NCBI GenBank assembly: GCA_047615865.1
Contig: JBLHIB010000019.1
Span: forward strand, 1-41,893
From: JADFAK01 sp047615865
GTDB taxonomy: Bacteria > Bacteroidota > Bacteroidia > Flavobacteriales_D > Sanyastnellaceae
Direction of reading: 5' to 3'
Length of the DNA stretch: 41,893 nt
A program made the position numbers and the translations under genes. Below, one piece after another: positions 8,156 to 16,536 of this stretch (positions are counted from its first letter, which is position 1; each line of letters starts with the position of its first letter). Under the pieces are notes generated by a model that saw only the letters and a list, made by a program, of their open reading frames with translations, ran no database searches and had not been told where the DNA came from.

Positions 8156-9217
8156 CCATTTCCTTCGCTTGAAGTAATACAACATGCCCAACGCAACCAA
8201 AACCATGATAGCTAGCATCACGAAATAACCATATTTATAATGCAGTTCGGGTACATTGTCGAAATTGGTTCCATAGATGCCCGCTATGAAAGTAAGAGGA
8301 ATAAAAACGACCGAGAATACCGTTAAAAACTTCATCGTATCGTTCAGTTTACTACTGATCGTCGTGTGATAAATATTGAGCTGATCGGATAGGACATCTC
8401 GATAGTTATCGGTTGCCTCACTGGCTTGGCTAATATTGTCTTGTAGCTCTTTGAAATGTAGCGAACTACTGTCGGAAATTAGATTGGAATCAAGTTTGGC
8501 CAATGCAAATATCATTTCCTTCGCAGGCTTGATACTTTTTCGCATAAAGTTCAAATCTCGTTTGTATTTATTTATTTCTTTGATCACTGCTTGCCCCGGT
8601 TGGTCAAGAAGCTGGTCTTCAAGATTGTCTATTTTTTCTCCAAGCTCTGACAACACATATAGATAGTTGTCGATGACAATGTCTAAAAGAGAGAACAATA
8701 GATAGTCTGTTCCTCCCTGCCGCACTCTTTTTCTTTGTTTTCTTATGCGCTCACGTATTGGTTCAAATACATCGCCTTGTCTTTCTTGAAATGATATCAA
8801 GAAAGAGTCAGTAAGGATTAGGCTGAGATTTTCCACACTAACTTTGCCTCCTTCTCCTTCTTCTTGAAATATCATTTTGGCCGAAACGAGAATGCAGCTA
8901 TCGAATTCAATAAACTTCGGCCGAGCACTGGTGTTTAAGACTTCTGCAATGGCCATTGGTTCTATATCCAATGCCTCGATAATCTCTTGCAGTAAATGAG
9001 TGTTGTGCAGGCCATCCACATTCAGCCATGTGACAGACTCATTATTTTTATATGCACGAATATCAGCTAAGTCCTTTAGCTCTTTCTCCAGAAACTTGAC
9101 TGTGTTAAAGTCGATTAGGTTTAGTCCGATTTCGCTTTGAATGTTTTCTCCCCTAAAGAAAAGATCATCTGGAGACAACCCTATTTCCTTTTTATGTTTT
9201 TTAATAAAATTGGCCAT
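8150..9217 (-). CDS. corA: CorA family divalent cation channel with variant GTN motif
   Basis: The 355-residue protein has a long cytoplasmic alpha/beta plus helical domain (residues 1-290) and two C-terminal membrane helices (about 295-315 and 326-348) ending in the basic tail FKRRKWL, as in CorA. These channels move Mg2+, Co2+ or Ni2+ as pentamers. The pore-entrance signature, normally YGMNF, here reads IYGTNFDNVPEL, with threonine at about residue 317. The codon is ACC, so this is not a single-base ambiguity from ATG. ZntB relatives also vary this position, so a changed ion preference or zinc transport is possible. The family assignment is firm; ion specificity is inference. Confidence 0.92.
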   Translation of the reverse strand: MANFIKKHKKEIGLSPDDLFFRGENIQSEIGLNLIDFNTVKFLEKELKDLADIRAYKNNESVTWLNVDGLHNTHLLQEIIEALDIEPMAIAEVLNTSARPKFIEFDSCILVSAKMIFQEEGEGGKVSVENLSLILTDSFLISFQERQGDVFEPIRERIRKQRKRVRQGGTDYLLFSLLDIVIDNYLYVLSELGEKIDNLEDQLLDQPGQAVIKEINKYKRDLNFMRKSIKPAKEMIFALAKLDSNLISDSSSLHFKELQDNISQASEATDNYRDVLSDQLNIYHTTISSKLNDTMKFLTVFSVVFIPLTFIAGIYGTNFDNVPELHYKYGYFVMLAIMVLVALGMLYYFKRRKWL

Positions 9218-9347
9218 GATTAGATCGCTGATGATTGAGAATTACCTAAAGGTTAGACTAAAGGAGTTAAGATTGTGTAAGGTTTTACTTTTCAGCTTTA
9301 GAGGTAATGATACAAAACAATGCAATAGTGCCACGCGCTAATCTCGG

Positions 9348-10568
9348 ATGTACGGGTTAATATTTATGCAGACCGAGTTTCTTGTGATTTACCTAGCGGA
9401 GTCTTTGAAAAAGGCTAATTTCCCGCCTAAAATTACGACTTTGCAATTATTGCAGAACTTCTTAGATAAACATCAGAACAGATTAGTCGGCCTTGACATT
9501 CTAAGAAGTTTGGCTATTCTCATCGTCGTGTACGAGCATGGAAGGCACTTATTTCCTTACCACACTTACGACCAATACATAGCAGCCAACCCCATCAAGT
9601 TGGACGGCGTCTCGATATTCTTTGTGTTGAGTGGATTCTTGATTGGCCGTATTCTATTGCGCATTATCCAGACGACAGATTTCACAGGAAAAGACCTCGT
9701 CAACTTTTGGATTCGCAGGTGGTTTCGGACGATTCCAAACTATCTTTTTGTGCTATTGGTCGTGGTGGTTTGCCATTATTTACGCTGGTCGGATTTTGGG
9801 AATTTTGACATACGGTACATCTTCTTTTCTCAGAATTTGTATTCGGCTCATCCCGATTTTTATCCTGAGGCTTGGAGTTTGTCGGTGGAGGAGTGGTTTT
9901 ATATGCTGTTTCCTATTAGTTGTTTTGCCTTGCACAAGGTCTTGAAAAGCAAGTCACGCGCTGTGTTGATCTCGGCGATAGTCTTCATCGTCGTTCCATT
10001 GGGTTTACGAATCGCAAAGTTTGAATCCGGAATAGGTCTGGAGGAGATTGATCTAGAATACCGGAAGATCGTCTTATTGCGATTAGATAGCTTGATGTTT
10101 GGAATTCTTGCTGCATACGCTGTTTTCAGCAATCCGGATGCTTGGAAGAAATACCGGTATCATTGTTTGTCTGCAGGAATAATTCTGCTCGTCTTACTCA
10201 ACTGGAATCCCGGAAACTGGAAGCATTTTTACGAGCCGTTATTCTTCAACATTGAGTCGATCACCATCTTGCTTTTCCTGCCTTTCCTTTCGACTTTGCA
10301 GTCTACGAAGATCAAAGTGTTGGATGGAGTTTTTATCTTCATCAGTGTGATATCCTACTCGTTGTACCTGCTCAACATGACACCTATTCAGCTCAATCTA
10401 CTTCTGTGGATCAACGAGCTACTTGGTCGGGCAGACTTGCCAAAGAGCGAGACGTTTATTGGCAACTACGTGGCATTTTGGGTGCTGACGATAGGGTGTT
10501 CTTATTTGCTGTATCGGTTTTTTGAGAATCCGATGACGAGGCTGCGGGACAAGTACAGCTCGAAATAA
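9348..10568 (+). CDS. Acyltransferase 3 family membrane protein (OafA/YrhL-like)
   Basis: The 406-residue polytopic protein begins its domain near residue 45 with GLDILRSLAILIVVYEHG, carrying the conserved arginine and histidine of acyltransferase-3 proteins. It continues with DGVSIFFVLSGFLIGRIL. The segment AWSLSVEEWFYMLFP around residue 180 carries the family's SxExxFY motif. About ten membrane helices follow to RFFENPMTRLRDKY. Such enzymes O-acylate (often acetylate) lipopolysaccharide, capsule or other surface glycans; the acceptor here is unknown. ATGs at 9348 and 9366 are both possible starts. No glycan biosynthesis genes are nearby. Confidence 0.9.
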   Translation: MYGLIFMQTEFLVIYLAESLKKANFPPKITTLQLLQNFLDKHQNRLVGLDILRSLAILIVVYEHGRHLFPYHTYDQYIAANPIKLDGVSIFFVLSGFLIGRILLRIIQTTDFTGKDLVNFWIRRWFRTIPNYLFVLLVVVVCHYLRWSDFGNFDIRYIFFSQNLYSAHPDFYPEAWSLSVEEWFYMLFPISCFALHKVLKSKSRAVLISAIVFIVVPLGLRIAKFESGIGLEEIDLEYRKIVLLRLDSLMFGILAAYAVFSNPDAWKKYRYHCLSAGIILLVLLNWNPGNWKHFYEPLFFNIESITILLFLPFLSTLQSTKIKVLDGVFIFISVISYSLYLLNMTPIQLNLLLWINELLGRADLPKSETFIGNYVAFWVLTIGCSYLLYRFFENPMTRLRDKYSSK

Positions 10569-10603
10569 TTGACCTTTCTTGACGGAACAGGCTGGTTAAG
10601 ACC

Positions 10604-10639
10604 AAAAAAAAAGAGACTCAGAATAATCTGAATCTCTTA
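10604..10639 (-). terminator. Intrinsic terminator of the tRNA-Pro gene
   Basis: Read on the minus strand, an 11-bp stem (AGAGATTCAGA pairing with TCTGAGTCTCT, one G-T wobble) with loop TTAT is followed by a run of nine T. It lies just downstream of tRNA-Pro. Confidence 0.85.
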
Positions 10640-10647
10640 ATTTGTAG

Positions 10648-10725
10648 TGGTCGGGGTGGCAGGATTCGAACCTGCGACCTCCTCGTCCCAAACGAGGCGC
10701 GATGACCGGGCTACGCTACACCCCG
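10648..10725 (-). tRNA. tRNA-Pro (anticodon UGG)
   Basis: A cloverleaf can be drawn by eye. The acceptor stem CGGGGTG pairs with CACCCCG. The anticodon stem CCTCG/CGAGG encloses loop TTTGGGA with anticodon TGG. The T arm is CGCAGGTTCGAATCCTGC-like. The gene encodes its own 3' CCA (ACCA at the end), which the neighbouring tRNA-Arg does not. It has its own promoter and terminator. Confidence 0.97.
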
Positions 10726-10779
10726 TAATACTAGTCTCTTAAGAGTCGTTGAATGCATTCATTCCCTCTTAAGCGGCCG

Positions 10780-10808
10780 CAAATATACAAATAATCTTCT
10801 TTTTACAA
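10780..10808 (-). promoter_or_regulatory. Promoter of tRNA-Pro (TTG-N18-TATATTTG)
   Basis: On the minus strand a TTG at 10806-10808 is followed after 18 bases by TATATTTG (10780-10787). Both elements and the spacing fit the Bacteroidota housekeeping sigma consensus. Transcription would begin about 45-50 bases before the mature tRNA. Confidence 0.7.
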
Positions 10809-10852
10809 CGCTAATTGAAGAAAAGATTCTAATTTCGCGTCCCAGTAAAAAA

Positions 10853-10926
10853 GGTCCCATAGCTCAGCTGGATAGAGCATCTGCCTTCTAAGCAGACGGT
10901 CACAGGTTCGAATCCTGTTGGGATCA
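10853..10926 (+). tRNA. tRNA-Arg (anticodon UCU)
   Basis: The acceptor stem GGTCCCA pairs with TGGGATC. The anticodon stem TCTGC/GCAGA encloses loop CTTCTAA, giving anticodon TCT. The T arm contains the usual GGTTCGAATCC. The 3' CCA is not encoded. It is divergent from tRNA-Pro across 127 bases and is followed by a strong terminator. Confidence 0.97.
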
Positions 10927-10938
10927 CTAAAAGTAAAA

Positions 10939-10967
10939 GGGCTGCAAGCAATTGCAGCCCTTTTTTT
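10939..10967 (+). terminator. Intrinsic terminator of the tRNA-Arg gene
   Basis: A perfect 9-bp stem (GGGCTGCAA/TTGCAGCCC) with loop GCAA is followed by seven T. Confidence 0.92.
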
Positions 10968-11071
10968 ATTCTCTGATAATCAATGCTTAAGAGGATTCTT
11001 AGGCTGTCCGATCCTAGGTGACTTTGAAATCAAATCTGTAATTTGCCCCTATGAATAACTACCAACCAGTT

Positions 11072-11634
11072 ATGCTCTTTCGGCTTTTAGGGACAATGTT
11101 GATTTTGTCATTTTTTCCACTTCCTCCGCAGCAGCCAGCTTATTAAATCTGATGATCTTCATAGATATTCACCTCAAATAGACCTTTCCTCGCTATCAAA
11201 ACTCGATGAATTAGCTCCCGATACGACCCGAGTTGAGTTTCTACTCGACTTCGGATACGTTCTAGAGCCAATATGTCCAGATACCGCATTGCTGATTTAT
11301 ATTGAAGCCGCCGACCTGGCCAATAAACTAGGCCGACCAATAGAAGAAGGCAGTGCTCACATGTATATGGGAATCGTAGCAAGTGATCGAGGGAATTTTA
11401 CTCAGGCTTTCCAGCATTACGATGATGCCCGTGTCATATTCTCTGAAGCCAATTCTCTTCTGGATCTTGCAAATATTCATGTGAATGTCGGGTGATCTAT
11501 AATTTTAAAAGTCGCTGGAATGAGGCGGCAGGGCATTATTTTGAGGCAATTGAGTATTATGACTCCCTGGGCTCCAATTACCATATCACAATTGCCTATG
11601 CCAATGTTGGAGGAGTCTTGATGGATGCGCGGAC
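11072..11634 (+). pseudogene. Decayed secreted TPR-repeat protein
   Basis: The open piece at 11072-11143 encodes a signal-peptide-like start (MLFRLLGTMLILSFFPLPP) and stops. The adjacent frame from about 11145 continues with protein-like sequence (IDLSSLSKLDELAPDTTRVEF) into clear tetratricopeptide repeats (ALLIYIEAADLANKLGRP; GNFTQAFQHYDDARVIFSEA). A second break near 11490 moves the frame again: HVNVG ends at TGA, while the next frame continues VIYNFKSRWNEAAGHYFEA and ANVGGVLMDA. Joining the three pieces gives a normal start for a TPR sensor or signalling protein, but nothing follows. At least two frameshifts and a large 3' loss mark it as a pseudogene. Confidence 0.75.
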
Positions 11635-11637
11635 TAA

Positions 11638-11769
11638 TTGGAAGTCACCAAGTCTTGCCCGCATAGGGTTTGCAACGATTGTCCTTCCGACCTCAATGGA
11701 AGTGGCGAAGTAGATACGAGCGACCTCTTAATCATCCTTAGTAGTTTCGGGCAGGTTTACCCAGGATAG
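11638..11769 (+). pseudogene. Dockerin/EF-hand-like C-terminal remnant
   Basis: In a third frame, directly after the TPR remnant, the codons read CPSDLNGSGEVDTSDLL then IILSSFGQVYPG and a stop. This is the calcium-loop-like module (D-x-N-x-x-G-x-V-x-x-x-D) that ends many secreted Flavobacteriales proteins. The usual fifth-position aspartate of the loop is serine. There is no start codon and an in-frame stop lies at 11635, so it is a fragment. It is either the far end of the TPR gene after an internal deletion or a piece of another gene. Confidence 0.5.
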
Positions 11770-11880
11770 AATATGAAACTAAGTAACCAACTCAACCAAT
11801 GAATAGGGTGCAATTCTAGCAGGCGTAAATCAAACAACCCATAAGTTCCCCGCCCTTTTGGGGGACCTACAGGTCGTTCG

Positions 11881-11890
11881 CATTTGCCGA
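11881..11890 (+). repeat. Truncated motif B (CATTTGCCGA)
   Basis: The first ten bases of motif B lie just before the 3' end of the lipoprotein gene at 11903. Ten bases alone would not be remarkable; it is listed because every ATTTGCCG in the window that I found is in this same orientation. Confidence 0.35.
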
Positions 11891-11902
11891 TTGTAAATTC
11901 TG

Positions 11903-12853
11903 TTATTGGGGAATGTCAAAAAAGTCGATGGATGAGCCATCGCATTTTACAAGGCCTACTCTTCCCGTAGATAATAATGTATCTCCTATGTATGGTTCCT
12001 TGTAGAAGCAAGTAACCAGAATTTGATCGTCGATGTGTGCGTGAAACCGGTAAGATTTGGCATCACAGTTTTCTCGAATTTGTTTGCTTTCTAATGTGGT
12101 GGGATTCGTTTTAAACCAACCTTCCCGGGATAACCAGATCAGTCTTGTAAAACTATCACACCAATAGACGTCATCAATTCGTTCGTTTGATTCGATAAGT
12201 AGATTGTCAGCCTCCTCTTCAAGAAACTGATGAATACCTATGTCATAGAGATTAGGGAAAAGTAATTTGCCCGCTGGATGATCCCAATTCCCATCGGATG
12301 GGAAATTATAATCGATGGTGTCTAGAACAGTAGTTCCTTCAACTATATAGGTGATATAGTTGTTTTGGCAAAGAAGTTTCGTGTGGTCAAAATTCCTTTT
12401 GATTTGAGATGATGCCCCTTCAAACACATCTTCAATTTGGCTGCCGTCGGATTTGATTCTCTGGATTGTAGAGTTGTCCGCTTCTTTAAAAATGATCCAT
12501 TCGTCAACCATCCAATTAATCTTCGGACTAAAATCTCCTTGAAGGAGTATCTCAACTTGATTTGTTGACCTAGTGTATATTATTATTTGCTCGTTGCCAG
12601 GCCCTAATTGTTGTAAAATGCAAAATTGATCATTGTTTTCTGGATTTACATCTGCCGTCAGGTTTATGACAACATCTGGAGTTACCATAGGCCATTGTTG
12701 GAAGAATTCAGGTGGATTGGGAATAGGAACGCAATCATCTTTGAAGATTTCATTCCCGTTGTCCGGACATTCTGGATTTTCGGCGTTTTTAGTACAGGCT
12801 CCTATAAAACAAGAGAAGAGCATCAGACAAATCAGTTTGTTGGTTGACTTCAT
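11903..12853 (-). CDS. Lipoprotein with probable beta-propeller-like domain
   Basis: The 316-residue protein has a lipoprotein signal ending FIGAC, with the lipidated cysteine at about residue 20, so it is anchored in the outer or inner membrane. The rest is strand-rich with repeated W/D turn motifs (INWMVDEWIIFKE; IDDVYWCDSFTRLIWLSREGW), as in TolB/WD-like propellers, but I do not recognise a named family. The ATG overlaps the stop of the subtilisin-like protease upstream in an ATGA, so the two are almost certainly co-translated. It may bind or hold the protease or its substrate at the cell surface; this is inference from position only. Confidence 0.7.
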   Translation of the reverse strand: MKSTNKLICLMLFSCFIGACTKNAENPECPDNGNEIFKDDCVPIPNPPEFFQQWPMVTPDVVINLTADVNPENNDQFCILQQLGPGNEQIIIYTRSTNQVEILLQGDFSPKINWMVDEWIIFKEADNSTIQRIKSDGSQIEDVFEGASSQIKRNFDHTKLLCQNNYITYIVEGTTVLDTIDYNFPSDGNWDHPAGKLLFPNLYDIGIHQFLEEEADNLLIESNERIDDVYWCDSFTRLIWLSREGWFKTNPTTLESKQIRENCDAKSYRFHAHIDDQILVTCFYKEPYIGDTLLSTGRVGLVKCDGSSIDFFDIPQ

Positions 12854-15800
12854 TGAACTTTGATTATGGTGGTTGTAATATGTGAATTGAGACCCTTAGC
12901 CTCTAGAGAATATACCCCAGGAGTTAAAGACTCGACATTTAGAATGATACTTTCGGAGCCCATTCCAGCCTTAGCATCCTGCAATGTCTTCCCCATCGGA
13001 TCGTAGATTCGAACAGAATAGATGTCTTCTCCTGGCCAAACAATTTTAATTTCATTTACACATGGATTGGGGTATACTTTAATAGTTGAAGTTTCACCAA
13101 TTTCATTGAGCAGTGTCGCCTCTGGATTTGTAAAGTAACCAGAGTATGTAGCAATTAATTCCGATGGCTGAGCAGGTACCCATTCATCTATCAGATTTCC
13201 TTCACTGTCAGAAAGCACATGAAAGGTTTGCAAAGTGCTATGGATTGAAACTAGACTTCCTTGTTGACTTAATGTGAACTCAGACTCAAAAGGATTTCCA
13301 TTGTAAACTTCAGCATTTATTAGTCCGAGCGTTGCACTTGAAATGGGCCAATGTTGTACCAGTTCAAATCCAAATGGGATATTGAAACTTTCGTCTGAAG
13401 AGAATTGAAGTAATTCGCCAAAATAGCTGCCCGCTTCCATATCCTCGAAATTCTCACCGAGTTGAAGACTAGCGCCGGAGATCGTGTTTTCAAGAACCTG
13501 TTGATCCAAATCAAAATGATGAATAAAGCCAAATGGTGAGACCAGGCTTGAAACCAACTGATGAGAGTCAAGCCAACCCCAGGCATTTTCGTAATCATAT
13601 GATGTTGTGCTTTCATTGGTCAAATCTCGTCCTGAAAACTGAATCATCATTTCAACGTCCTCAGTATAGGGATTGATAGGTGAAATAGTGTTGTCAAGGC
13701 AAGATTGATAGGCTAGAGCCGCAGCTCCGGATACATGTGCAGTAGCGGAGGAAGTGTTGTTAAAAGTTGAATACTGATTGTCTGAGGTGGTCTCATAGTT
13801 CAGACCGAATAATTCGTTCGGATATATAGGAGCCCAAATGTGTGCTTGACTTCCAGGGGCTAGTATATCTGCGTCCAGTCCAAAACTAGAATCTGCATTT
13901 CCGCCTACATTTTCCTGTAGATCACCAACTTCGTCGCATGCCCCCACATTTATCACTCGTTCATCCTCATAACAAGCAGGATACAAGGCCACTTCGTCTC
14001 CAGAATTTCCCCTAGCAGCAATAAAGACACTATTGTTGCGCCAAGCATAAGTCACGGCTTCTTCCAAAATCTGACTATCGATCCAAGTCCCCCAACTGTG
14101 ATTCTGGATATGCAGACCATAACCATATTCCGAATCTGGATTTTCATAACTCCCTTCGACAATCGCTTGAGTCGCTGTGGACAATTCACTTACGAAAACA
14201 TTCCCAGAGAATATCCCCATTGAATAAAGCGACACGCCTTCTTCACCCTCGCCAATATCTCCTCCGGCAATTCCGGATATCCCAATTTCATTGTTACGCT
14301 TTGCACCTATGATCCCCGCTGTTGCTGTTCCATGACTGCCTTCTGGTTCATTGGCCAAATCAAGGTCTTGACCGTTCACAAAATCATAACCGCCTTTAAC
14401 AACTGATCCAGACAACGTCCCATCACCAAAGTCTTCATGACCCCAAAAAATGATATCGTCAAATATGCCGATTTTGATGTCTGGCGAACCTGAATAATGA
14501 TCCCAAGCGCCCTCTAGATTCATCCCTTTAATGTTTCCATTTGGTTCAATCTCCCCAGTTGTTCCCAAACTAGTCTGCAACTCAAACAATGGATCATTTG
14601 GCTCGTTCATTTGATGAATCACAGGATTAACCTCGCAATAACGAATGGCAGCAGAATTCTCCAAAAGCTCGGCAATCAGAACCTCGTTTATATCCTCACT
14701 AAAGTCCAAGCGAAAACACGCCCAAAAGTCAGGGTTGGCTATTTCACGCCCGTTCCTGTTAATGGAATTGGGCAGACTAGGAGCAAAGCCAGGAAATATC
14801 TTCACCGCAGTGCATTTCTGTCCCAAGTCAACTCCACATATTGCCGATAATTGCTCGACCATCGCTTGGCCAACTACTTGATGAAGTCGGCCAAAACGCA
14901 CCTCCGTATTCTCGACAAATGCTAAGTCAATGACAGAGGGGTCGAACTTAACCACCAACTGATTCTCTATATAATCCCCTTCGGCTGCTAGTGTATTGGT
15001 AAGAGTGTGAAGTAATAAGCTCTCGCGATGGATTATACCTTCTGAATCCGTCCAAGACTGAAATAATCTCCCCCCTGTAGATAAAAGGCCAAGGCTCTCT
15101 GGTAGAATACCATCTCCGATTTTTTGCGACCATTCAATCCCATTTCCTTGCAAACCCAATAGACTGCTTTCCCCGTCGCTCGAAAGAAGGTGGGCGACTT
15201 GTTGGTCATCATGTGATTGTAGACTTACCAATTCTTGATCGATTCCTTCCGCATGAGCATGAGTGAAAAGCGAGATGAGAACTCCATCCGTTTGAATATG
15301 GCACAGCAGCATTTTTTCTGGTTCATTGTTCTCTTTCGCCTTGCCGCAAACAAATATGTCCCCGGAATTATCAATCGCCACAGCCTGGGGCGAAAGATCT
15401 GTTCCGGGAACATGATATGTGTTTGTCCAATTCAATTCAAATGAGTCGGACAAACTCCAAACAACTATTGAAGTATTGCCAAGCATACTATTTTTGCAAA
15501 CGACAATGAGATTGCCGGCCGAGTCCTGTTCAAATGCGCAAAATGATTCGGGCGTTTCTATGCTCTGGTCAAGGCCAACTTCACCCAGGAATTCTCCCGA
15601 ACTGTTGACTTTTAGCAAACTTCCATACCAATTCATTCCGTCTTGATTCCATTTGAGAACACGGGCATTCGACCCAGCTGTTTGGATGTCAACAATCAAG
15701 CCTTCCAATGATATCGACCAAAGCAGATCACCTCCTAAGGTTAAGTGCTGCAGACGAGAAATTGGCCCCTCGTCTATGCTCCAACTAACACTTGAATGCC

Positions 15801-16275
15801 AAATCGTTGAGTCGGAAGCTAAGCGCACACTGCTAGTCACACTAGAACTGGTTTCATCCGCTAGATCTATTTCCGACCAGTTTTCTTGACCCCATTCATC
15901 GATGAGGTGTAAGCTTGCCTTTTGAATGCTCAGATCCACCGAGTAAGGCAAGTAGCCGGCAATTAAACTCCAACCATTGTCCAAAAGCACACTATGAGTA
16001 CATTGACCAATCTCAGGCTCGTTTGCACTAGTCTGCCATATTATATCGCCTTGATTGTTCTGGTATTCCAAACGGTACACAAAGTCCTCATCCAACTCAT
16101 AGTTGGAGGCATTCAATGTGAACCCGCTGAGGTTTGCTGCTTGTATGGAGTTAAGGCTTACCAATTCGTTTACTTGAGATGTACTATGCCACAGGGCATT
16201 AATAAATGTTTGCTCATTTTGCCCCTTCGCTATTAAGCATAGCAATACCGGGACAAGGAAAATGATCCTTTTCAT
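12850..16275 (-). CDS. T9SS-secreted subtilisin-like (S8) serine protease
   Basis: The 1141-residue protein has a signal peptide (residues 1-18) and a large strand-rich N-terminal region (about 25-430) with propeller-like repeats. A peptidase S8 domain spans about 590-880. The catalytic triad can be read: Asp606 (KIGIFDD), His648 (GSHGTATAGIIGA) and Ser842 (NTSSATAHVSGAAAL), with Asn757 (ARGNSGD) as oxyanion residue. The usual GTS before the serine is NTS. The last 80 residues are a type A T9SS sorting domain (STIKVYPNPCVNEIKI, ending SLTPGVYSLEAKG), so the enzyme is exported across the outer membrane and attached or released there. It is translationally coupled to the lipoprotein downstream. 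Substrate unknown. Confidence 0.93.
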   Translation of the reverse strand: MKRIIFLVPVLLCLIAKGQNEQTFINALWHSTSQVNELVSLNSIQAANLSGFTLNASNYELDEDFVYRLEYQNNQGDIIWQTSANEPEIGQCTHSVLLDNGWSLIAGYLPYSVDLSIQKASLHLIDEWGQENWSEIDLADETSSSVTSSVRLASDSTIWHSSVSWSIDEGPISRLQHLTLGGDLLWSISLEGLIVDIQTAGSNARVLKWNQDGMNWYGSLLKVNSSGEFLGEVGLDQSIETPESFCAFEQDSAGNLIVVCKNSMLGNTSIVVWSLSDSFELNWTNTYHVPGTDLSPQAVAIDNSGDIFVCGKAKENNEPEKMLLCHIQTDGVLISLFTHAHAEGIDQELVSLQSHDDQQVAHLLSSDGESSLLGLQGNGIEWSQKIGDGILPESLGLLSTGGRLFQSWTDSEGIIHRESLLLHTLTNTLAAEGDYIENQLVVKFDPSVIDLAFVENTEVRFGRLHQVVGQAMVEQLSAICGVDLGQKCTAVKIFPGFAPSLPNSINRNGREIANPDFWACFRLDFSEDINEVLIAELLENSAAIRYCEVNPVIHQMNEPNDPLFELQTSLGTTGEIEPNGNIKGMNLEGAWDHYSGSPDIKIGIFDDIIFWGHEDFGDGTLSGSVVKGGYDFVNGQDLDLANEPEGSHGTATAGIIGAKRNNEIGISGIAGGDIGEGEEGVSLYSMGIFSGNVFVSELSTATQAIVEGSYENPDSEYGYGLHIQNHSWGTWIDSQILEEAVTYAWRNNSVFIAARGNSGDEVALYPACYEDERVINVGACDEVGDLQENVGGNADSSFGLDADILAPGSQAHIWAPIYPNELFGLNYETTSDNQYSTFNNTSSATAHVSGAAALAYQSCLDNTISPINPYTEDVEMMIQFSGRDLTNESTTSYDYENAWGWLDSHQLVSSLVSPFGFIHHFDLDQQVLENTISGASLQLGENFEDMEAGSYFGELLQFSSDESFNIPFGFELVQHWPISSATLGLINAEVYNGNPFESEFTLSQQGSLVSIHSTLQTFHVLSDSEGNLIDEWVPAQPSELIATYSGYFTNPEATLLNEIGETSTIKVYPNPCVNEIKIVWPGEDIYSVRIYDPMGKTLQDAKAGMGSESIILNVESLTPGVYSLEAKGLNSHITTTIIKVQ

Positions 16276-16536
16276 AATGGTAGAGTTTCGGTTTCAGGAT
16301 GCTTCCTGGCTGTTAAGTCCTGTGAATGTAAATGGAAATGTATTCCAGTGCCTAATAATTGGTCGTCCGTTTTATAACTGCGCAGTTTCCTTTGTGGATG
16401 AAGTCATTTGAGGCCTGAAACTAAATCTTAATGGGTATTCAATAATTGGTCTTCACCCCGCGTTGCATTATGGAAGGCACTCGAGAGCTGGCCAAAATCT
16501 CGTTTGCCATAGTACTAATCTGCAATACTATTTTGA
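16276..16536. other. Gene-free divergent spacer upstream of the S8 protease
   Basis: This 261-bp spacer lies between the divergent protease and secreted-protein genes. It holds no open frame of note and no exact TAnnTTTG box that I found. The string ATAATTGGTC occurs twice (near 16350 and 16440), a weak sign of a repeated operator. Confidence 0.3.

Noticed and set aside
10604..11800. Genomic island integrated at the tRNA genes
   Set aside because: No integrase, no repeated tRNA end and no foreign genes; only a decayed TPR gene follows.
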